Shown here: piece after piece, positions 7,401-11,144 of the stretch
Numbering within the stretch: position 1 is the first letter of the stretch
Layout: each line of letters begins with the position of its first letter
Assembly (NCBI GenBank): GCA_946480685.1
Contig: CAMLLI010000056.1
Location: 1-11,144 of the forward strand
Source of the DNA: an uncultured Flammeovirgaceae bacterium
GTDB lineage: Bacteria > Bacteroidota > Bacteroidia > Cytophagales > Cyclobacteriaceae
Length of the DNA: 11,144 bases
Direction of reading: 5' to 3'
Translations under genes and position numbers: made by a program
The notes under the pieces: generated by a model
What the model saw: only the letters and a program-made list of their open reading frames with translations
What the model was told of the DNA's origin: nothing
Database searches by the model: none

Positions 7401-8141
7401 ATGAGTACGTTAAAGAATAAGATCGCCATTGTAACCGGAGCTTCCAAAGGTATAGGAGCTTCCGTAGCGAAAACGCTGGCCGGAGCCGGTGCTACTGTTG
7501 TCGTGAATTATGCAGGAAGTAAAGATGCTGCCGAGCAGGTAGTACAGGATATAACTTCCGGTGGCGGCACTGCTATAGCTATACAAGGCGATGTAAGTAA
7601 AGCCAGTGATGTAAAGAATCTCTTTACACAAACTATAGCACAATTTGGTCGCGTAGATATACTGGTAAACAATGCTGGTGTGATGATCACCAAACCGATT
7701 GTTGATACAACCGATGAGGAATTTGACAAGCAATTTAATACCAACGTGAAAGGTGTATTCAACGCCTTGCGAGAAGCCGCCACACACCTTGCTGATAAAG
7801 GAAGCATTGTTAATTTTTCAACATCGGTTAATCGCATCATGTTACCCGGATACGCAACGTATGTAGCCACCAAGGCAGCGGTTGAGCAACTCACGCGCGT
7901 ATTTGCCAAAGAGGTAGGCAAACGTGGTATCAATGTAAACTCTATATCTCCAGGTCCAACCAACACCGAGTTATTCACCAACGGAAAATCAGAAGAGACC
8001 ATCAGCAGACTTGCGTCACTCTCTGCATTCAATCGCATCGGTGATCCACAAGACATTGCCAATGTTGTACTCTTCCTCGTAAGCGATGAAGCGAAGTGGA
8101 TCAGCGCGCAGAACGTGGGTGTGAATGGAGCGATGGCGTAG
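7401..8141 (+). CDS. Short-chain dehydrogenase/reductase (classical SDR), second of a pair
   Basis: The product is 246 residues. It has TGASKGIG at 12-19, Asp64, NNAG at 90-93, Asn115, Ser140/Ser142 and the catalytic Tyr154-x-x-x-Lys158 (YVATK). Lys16 in the glycine motif and NYAGSK after the second strand suggest NADP(H). The central INFSTS-type stretch and GYATYVATKAAVE resemble proteins annotated as 3-oxoacyl-ACP reductase-like or glucose 1-dehydrogenase-like SDRs, but such labels are not substrate evidence. The C-terminus is NGAMA instead of the common (D/N)GG ending. It has its own copy of the 56-base element upstream and is paralogous to the preceding gene. A joint role with that gene in one pathway, for example oxidising and reducing neighbouring positions of a sugar derivative, is speculation. 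Confidence 0.93.
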   Translation: MSTLKNKIAIVTGASKGIGASVAKTLAGAGATVVVNYAGSKDAAEQVVQDITSGGGTAIAIQGDVSKASDVKNLFTQTIAQFGRVDILVNNAGVMITKPIVDTTDEEFDKQFNTNVKGVFNALREAATHLADKGSIVNFSTSVNRIMLPGYATYVATKAAVEQLTRVFAKEVGKRGINVNSISPGPTNTELFTNGKSEETISRLASLSAFNRIGDPQDIANVVLFLVSDEAKWISAQNVGVNGAMA

Positions 8142-8148
8142 GAAGAAA

Positions 8149-8350
8149 GAGTTGCGAGCTGTGAGTTATGGACTGACAAGAGGAATGCAATGCAAGCTGC
8201 AAGCTTCTGGCTACAAGAAAATGCAGGAAGCTGCGAGCTGTGAGTTGCGAGCTGCGAGGGAAATGCCAGCGCTGCTAAATATAGCGACTACGTGTAAGCG
8301 TTGGAGCTACCGGAATCAACTCGCAGCTAGCAGCTGGTAGCCAGCAACTC
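8149..8350. repeat. Repeat-rich non-coding element built from TGCGAGCTG variants, with inverted ends
   Basis: TGCGAGCTG occurs at 8153-8161, 8232-8240 and 8246-8254. The 15-mer TGCGAGCTGTGAGTT occurs at 8153-8167 and 8232-8246, and TGCAAGCTGCAAGCTT at 8191-8206 is a related variant. Near the right end the motif appears inverted (CAACTCGCAGCT, 8317-8328). The two outer ends are inverted copies at 10 of 12 positions: GAGTTGCGAGCT (8149-8160) and the complement of 8339-8350. The block fills most of the gap between the SDR and epimerase genes. A 71-codon open frame across it (8125-8340) is composed of translated repeat and overlaps the SDR end, so I do not call it a gene. It could be a REP- or MITE-like element or a structured RNA region. 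Confidence 0.6.
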
Positions 8351-8353
8351 TAA

Positions 8354-8365
8354 AGCAAATTTGCT
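8354..8365 (+). promoter_or_regulatory. 12-base perfect palindrome with a possible -7 box before the epimerase gene
   Basis: AGCAAATTTGCT is a perfect palindrome 30 bases upstream of the start codon, directly after the repeat element. Within it CAAATTTG (8356-8363) matches the -7 consensus TAnnTTTG except for the first base; no convincing -33 TTTG lies at the right distance. It may be an operator overlapping the promoter. The evidence is limited to position and symmetry. Confidence 0.35.
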
Positions 8366-8395
8366 ATATTACTGCATTCATAAAAACCACACGCC

Positions 8396-9310
8396 ATGTC
8401 CAGCCAGTCTATTGATCGTAGAAAATTTATACAGCAGTCGGGTGCTTTGATTGGAGCGGCTTCGCTTCTTTCGTTTGGTCTTGATGCCAGTCCGCGTTCG
8501 TCATCTTTAAAAATGGGATTGCAACTTTTTACAGTTCGCGATGCTATGGCCAAAGATGTACGCAGCACTTTGAAGAAGATTGCATCGCTCGGCTACCAGG
8601 ATCTTGAGACGTATGGATTCGACCCGGTAAAGACAGAATACTACGGTATGCAAGCTGCGACCTATAAGCAATTGCTGGATGAGCATTCATTAACAACTTC
8701 CAGTGGTCATTATGATCTATACAAGTATCTGAGTAAGCCGCAGGGTGAACTCGATCGCTATGTAGACGCATGTATAGTTGGCGCGCATGCATTAGGACAA
8801 CGCTATATTACGTGGCCATGGCTTGATCCTGATTCAAGGTCAATAGAGAAATTCAAACTATTGGCGCAAAAACTGAATATAGTAGGGGAGCGCGTAACCA
8901 AAGCAGGACTCGGCTTCGCCTATCATAATCATGATTTTGAATTTGTTGATCACAACGGTGAGAATGGATATGATATCATTATGCGCGATACGGATGCATC
9001 GTTGGTAAAGCTTCAGATCGATCTATACTGGGCGGTACATTCCTCGAAACTTACACCGGCACAGTTGTTCAGTAAACAACCCGGGCGCTTTGTAATGTGG
9101 CACATCAAAGATATGGACAAGAAGACACGCGATTATACCGAACTTGGCAATGGCTCAATTGACTATAGTGTTATACTTCCTGAAGCAAAACGTGCTGGTC
9201 TTCAATTCTACTTCCTCGAGCAGGGCGGTAATTTTGCAAAGGACTCCATGCAAAGTATAGCGGACAGCGCTATATTCTTTAAGAAAAATCTCCAGAAGTA
9301 TTTATCCTAA
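8396..9310 (+). CDS. Tat-exported sugar phosphate isomerase/epimerase-like TIM-barrel protein
   Basis: The product is 304 residues. It begins with a twin-arginine signal (DRRKFIQQSG, 7-16, then a hydrophobic run to about 28), so it is probably exported folded to the periplasm. The mature part is a xylose isomerase-like TIM barrel (AP_endonuc_2 superfamily): GLQLFTVRD (41-49), LETYGF (70-75), YHNHDFEF (176-183), QIDLYW (207-212), WHIKDMD (235-241) and FLEQG (273-277). Glu71, His177/His179, Asp209, His236 and Glu275 are likely metal or substrate ligands by family analogy. Bacteroidota often encode such Tat-signal proteins beside sugar-utilisation genes; reactions are mostly untested, and 3-keto-glycoside chemistry has been shown for some relatives. 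With an SDR pair nearby, oxidation and isomerisation of a sugar is a reasonable guess only. The start codon is well fixed by the signal peptide. Confidence 0.88.
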   Translation: MSSQSIDRRKFIQQSGALIGAASLLSFGLDASPRSSSLKMGLQLFTVRDAMAKDVRSTLKKIASLGYQDLETYGFDPVKTEYYGMQAATYKQLLDEHSLTTSSGHYDLYKYLSKPQGELDRYVDACIVGAHALGQRYITWPWLDPDSRSIEKFKLLAQKLNIVGERVTKAGLGFAYHNHDFEFVDHNGENGYDIIMRDTDASLVKLQIDLYWAVHSSKLTPAQLFSKQPGRFVMWHIKDMDKKTRDYTELGNGSIDYSVILPEAKRAGLQFYFLEQGGNFAKDSMQSIADSAIFFKKNLQKYLS

Positions 9311-9450
9311 GACAGGGGACTGCTATATACTCCGTAGTTAGTCTTGTTTATGCGAAACTGTACCCAACGGTATGGATGGTATCTATTTGTCAGAAGGATA
9401 ACATGTCCTGTAGGTGGATAAACAAATTTCGAATCAGCGCAGTTCGCCTG

Positions 9451-9480
9451 TTGGCGTTTTATAATTGATTTATAATTTTT
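9451..9480 (+). promoter_or_regulatory. Promoter of the DUF4136 lipoprotein gene
   Basis: TTG at 9451-9453 and TAATTTTT at 9473-9480, separated by 19 bases, fit the Bacteroidota -33/-7 pattern with one mismatch in the -7 box. The surrounding sequence is strongly A/T-rich. The predicted transcript would carry a leader of about 50 bases including a purine-rich ribosome binding site. Confidence 0.45.
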
Positions 9481-9524
9481 TCATACAGAAACGAAATTGA
9501 AGATCTGTAGCGTTAGTATGTGAA

Positions 9525-9530
9525 AAGGAG
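9525..9530 (+). promoter_or_regulatory. Clear Shine-Dalgarno site (AAGGAG)
   Basis: AAGGAG ends 8 bases before ATG 9539, an ideal distance. It decides the start: the ATG at 9532, in another frame, lies too close and its frame is not protein-like. A canonical site stands out because the other genes in the window have none, as is usual in Bacteroidota. Confidence 0.7.
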
Positions 9531-9538
9531 AATGAAAG

Positions 9539-10135
9539 ATGAGACAGAACATAATGGGAATTGCAACCTTCTGCCTCTTTTTGATAGGACTGGCAGGTTG
9601 CGCAGTAACAGATGTAGATAAAACGGTGGATTTCAATCGCCTTCAGACTTATAGCTGGGGCGAATCAGAAATCAAAGTAGAGAACCCGCTATACCGCGGT
9701 GATCTGATTAACAAACGAATCAAACACGCGGTAGAAGATGAGTTCAATAGAATAGGACTTCGCAAAGATGATAAACATCCTGACTTCCTGGTAAGCTATA
9801 AGACTTACACCGAGAAGAAAGAGCAGCAGTATTCAAACAACGGATATTATCCGTACGCACCGTTCTTTCCGTACCGGTTTGGTTTTTATCCGTTCGCCTA
9901 TGGATGGCCTTATGGAAATACAAGATCATATACCTATACACAAGGTACATTGATCCTTGATATTACCGATAAGGCAACAAACGAAGTGGTGTGGCGTGGT
10001 TCCGTAAAAGGCAACATCGAACAAACCAGCAACATTGAAAAGCTGATCAGGAAGGGTATAAAGGCAATAATCAAGAAGTATCCGGTGAGGGAGGATAAGG
10101 ATGATAAGGAGCAAGGATACTCCTCGATTAGTTAA
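9539..10135 (+). CDS. DUF4136 domain lipoprotein
   Basis: The product is 198 residues with a lipoprotein signal (lipobox LAGC, Cys21). It follows the DUF4136 pattern: FNRLQTYSW (32-40), NPLYRGDLINKRIKHAVEDEFNRIGLRK (49-76), PDFLVSYKTY (81-90), then GTLILDITDKATNEVVWRGSVKGNI (136-160) and a helical end with a lysine-rich tail. Residues 98-132 form an inserted low-complexity segment rich in Tyr, Phe, Pro and Gly, common in this family at this place. Function is unknown; family members are envelope lipoproteins, often seen in stress or envelope contexts. Its own promoter, strong ribosome binding site and terminator show it is a single-gene unit not linked to the sugar genes. Confidence 0.88.
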   Translation: MRQNIMGIATFCLFLIGLAGCAVTDVDKTVDFNRLQTYSWGESEIKVENPLYRGDLINKRIKHAVEDEFNRIGLRKDDKHPDFLVSYKTYTEKKEQQYSNNGYYPYAPFFPYRFGFYPFAYGWPYGNTRSYTYTQGTLILDITDKATNEVVWRGSVKGNIEQTSNIEKLIRKGIKAIIKKYPVREDKDDKEQGYSSIS

Positions 10136-10140
10136 GTGGG

Positions 10141-10168
10141 AAAGCCTGTAGCAATACAGGCTTTTTTT
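10141..10168 (+). terminator. Intrinsic terminator after the DUF4136 gene
   Basis: AGCCTGTA (10143-10150), loop GCAA (a GNRA tetraloop) and TACAGGCT (10155-10162) form a perfect 8-base stem, extendable by two A-T pairs, followed directly by a run of seven T. It starts about 7 bases after the stop codon. Confidence 0.93.
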
Positions 10169-10198
10169 ATTTGCTTTCCGGACAGTGAGTGCTGGCGT

Positions 10199-10230
10199 GT
10201 TGTGAATAACAAATGCATGGTATATATTGG
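10199..10230 (+). promoter_or_regulatory. Promoter of the unrecognised secreted protein gene
   Basis: GTTG (10199-10202) and TATATTGG (10223-10230), with a 20-base spacer, fit the Bacteroidota -33/-7 consensus with one mismatch in each box. The terminator just upstream means this gene needs its own promoter. The predicted leader is only about 10 bases and contains no Shine-Dalgarno. Confidence 0.4.
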
Positions 10231-10247
10231 AACCGATATTCTAACCT

Positions 10248-10979
10248 ATGTCGTCTGCCAGTGTGTATTCTTTTTGCCTTGTGTTGGCAATTCTTTCTTT
10301 TTCCAATAATTCATTTGCTCAAGTTGGTAAATCGCGGATCGTCAAGTATGATACAACGGCCAGGCCAGGTAAAGTTGTTCTGATCGATGGATCGGAGATA
10401 ACGGGTAACATTGTGTTCAACGACAATGATGGTATTGTTACCGTGCATAGCAATGGTAACGACAGAAGATCATTCAATGCCAAACGTCTGATGAGCTTTC
10501 AGTTCTATAATAGTAATTTAAACAGACATCAGCGTTTCTATTGCCTGGACTTTACGGATCCGAAAACTGGAGTAACGAATGTTGAGTTTTTTGAAGTTCT
10601 CAAAGAGTTTAAAACATTTGCGGTACTGTCGAAAATCGAACGGTTAAAGTCTCAGGTACCCTACAGAGATAAACCGGTACCGGTGCTAACCGATATTAAG
10701 AATTTTATGATCATTCAGAGTGAAATAGTATACTTTGTTACCAGTGACGGTCTGTTTGAACCATACCTATATTTGGAAGTACGCGAAGTAGAGGGCGACT
10801 TATTAGATACCCATGGAAAGAGTAGCTGGTTTATAGACGAAGATTTATTCAAGAAATATACCGCTCAACATTATCGTGCTTTGAGTAAATATGCAGCCGG
10901 AAACAAGTTGAACTTTGAACGCAAAGAAGATCTGATTAAAATCCTGGACGAATATGAAAAGCTGCTGGCAGCACGATAG
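10248..10979 (+). CDS. Secreted protein of unknown function
   Basis: The product is 243 residues. A Sec signal peptide (hydrophobic 7-18, then NNSFA-QV) predicts cleavage after Ala24, with the Gln typical of Bacteroidota exported proteins. I do not recognise the family. Residues 41-68 (GKVVLIDGSEITGNIVFNDNDGIVTVH and onward) look like a small beta-barrel or sheet segment of the kind seen in envelope proteins that refer to a DGS/G turn. Residues 95-185 alternate strands with charged turns, and the last 50 residues are helical and charged (ERKEDLIKILDEYEKLLAAR). There are no cysteines in the mature part except Cys99 and no catalytic signature that I can see. It is monocistronic on its left side and converges with the DUF3817 gene, whose stop lies 9 bases away. 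Confidence 0.82.
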   Translation: MSSASVYSFCLVLAILSFSNNSFAQVGKSRIVKYDTTARPGKVVLIDGSEITGNIVFNDNDGIVTVHSNGNDRRSFNAKRLMSFQFYNSNLNRHQRFYCLDFTDPKTGVTNVEFFEVLKEFKTFAVLSKIERLKSQVPYRDKPVPVLTDIKNFMIIQSEIVYFVTSDGLFEPYLYLEVREVEGDLLDTHGKSSWFIDEDLFKKYTAQHYRALSKYAAGNKLNFERKEDLIKILDEYEKLLAAR

Positions 10980-10988
10980 CCAACAACA

Positions 10989-11144
10989 TCACACGTTCTC
11001 TTCGTTATTGATAGAACGAAGTATCTTCCAATCTATATAGAATGTTCCGAATGGTATAAAGCAGGCTATGATGATCTTCCAGGTTATCTCGCTGAACTTC
11101 CATTTTTGTTCTACACCGGTGCGCAACGTGTTGAAGATAAATAA
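10989..11144 (-). CDS. DUF3817 integral membrane protein, C-terminal end (5' end outside window)
   Basis: Read on the - strand from the right edge, the frame is open for 51 codons and ends in TGA at 10991-10989. The peptide contains NTLRTGVEQKWKFSEITWK, then a membrane segment IIIACFIPFGTFYIDWKI, and a short charged tail. The pattern of a charged loop with KWKFSEI followed by a last transmembrane helix with PFGTF and an Asp/Lys-rich end is typical of DUF3817 proteins, small inner-membrane proteins with three or so helices and no known role. About half the protein is expected to lie beyond the edge. It converges on the neighbouring secreted-protein gene with 9 bases between stops. Confidence 0.8.
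   Translation of the reverse strand, partial: LFIFNTLRTGVEQKWKFSEITWKIIIACFIPFGTFYIDWKILRSINNEENV
11000..11021. other. Small hairpin inside the end of the DUF3817 gene
   Basis: CTTCGTT (11000-11006) and AACGAAG (11015-11021) form a perfect 7-base stem with an 8-base loop, about 20 bases past the secreted-protein stop. There is no T-run on either strand, so it is at best a weak rho-independent end or an mRNA-protecting stem between convergent genes. Confidence 0.3.

Larger units (their letters stand above)
9311..9538. other. Intergenic region without a gene
   Basis: No convincing open frame is found on either strand. AAGAC (9309-9313) can pair with GTCTT (9341-9345), just ahead of GTTTAT, as a weak possible terminator for the epimerase gene. 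TTGTTTAT (9344-9351) and ATAAACAA (9418-9425) are inverted copies 66 bases apart. CGCC-TGTT-GGCG followed by TTTT (9445-9460) is a small stem-loop. None is strong enough to call as an RNA gene. The right-hand end holds the promoter and ribosome binding site of the next gene. Confidence 0.4.

Noticed and set aside
6526..8141. Two SDR genes as a recent tandem duplication
   Set aside because: The proteins are clearly paralogous but diverged through most of their length, and the spacer between promoter blocks is not conserved, so the copies are old or acquired separately.
7508..8179. 223-codon - strand open frame inside the second SDR gene
   Set aside because: Mirror of a strongly conserved SDR gene; composition is what a reversed SDR frame produces (Ser/Thr/Leu-rich) and no family pattern is visible.
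8125..8340. 71-codon + strand open frame overlapping the end of the second SDR gene
   Set aside because: It is mostly translated repeat (CELRAA/KLQAS-type residues), overlaps a well-supported gene end in another frame, and has no start signal or domain.
8149..8350. CRISPR array
   Set aside because: Repeat units are short, unevenly spaced, variable and partly inverted; no regular unique spacers and no cas genes.
9311..9460. Small RNA gene or riboswitch
   Set aside because: Only short, widely spaced complementary stretches; no recognisable conserved RNA architecture.

Overview
The window reads as Bacteroidota DNA, most likely a soil or environmental member of the Cytophagales/Chitinophagales type. 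The reasons are a SusC/SusD pair, lipoprotein signal peptides with short lipoboxes, a DUF3823 lipoprotein, promoters of the TTG-N19-21-TAnnTTTG type, and near-absence of Shine-Dalgarno sequences. The genus assignment is inference. Base composition is moderate and coding style is uniform, with no sign of recent insertion of a foreign block.

Left part (1-5409), all on the + strand: the C-terminal half of a SusC-type TonB-dependent outer-membrane transporter, its SusD-type glycan-binding lipoprotein, a DUF3823 lipoprotein, then a lipoprotein glycoside hydrolase of the GH71/GH99-like superfamily. The first three are separated by 11-12 bases and look like one operon. A hairpin lies between the DUF3823 gene and the hydrolase, and a strong hairpin closes the hydrolase gene. 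This is a small polysaccharide utilisation locus: bind glycan at the surface, cleave it, and import the oligosaccharide through SusC. The substrate cannot be read from sequence; an alpha-mannan or similar alpha-glycan is a guess from the GH99-like catalytic motif.

Middle part (5426-8141): an AraC-family regulator followed by two paralogous short-chain dehydrogenase/reductases. Each SDR gene is preceded by the same 56-base arrangement: TATAGG, then TGTA-N5-TGTAC, then 21 variable bases, then TGACCTTTG. This is best explained as a shared operator plus -7 box, and the neighbouring AraC protein is the obvious candidate regulator.

Between the second SDR gene and the next gene is a roughly 200-base repeat-rich stretch (8149-8350) made of variants of TGCGAGCTG, with inverted outer ends. 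It looks like a non-coding, possibly mobile or REP-like element.

Right part (8396-11144): a Tat-exported sugar phosphate isomerase/epimerase-like TIM-barrel protein, a DUF4136 lipoprotein with its own promoter, a rare clear Shine-Dalgarno and a textbook terminator, an unrecognised secreted protein, and on the - strand the C-terminal end of a DUF3817 membrane protein running off the right edge. The epimerase fits the sugar-metabolism theme; the last three look like ordinary, unlinked genes.
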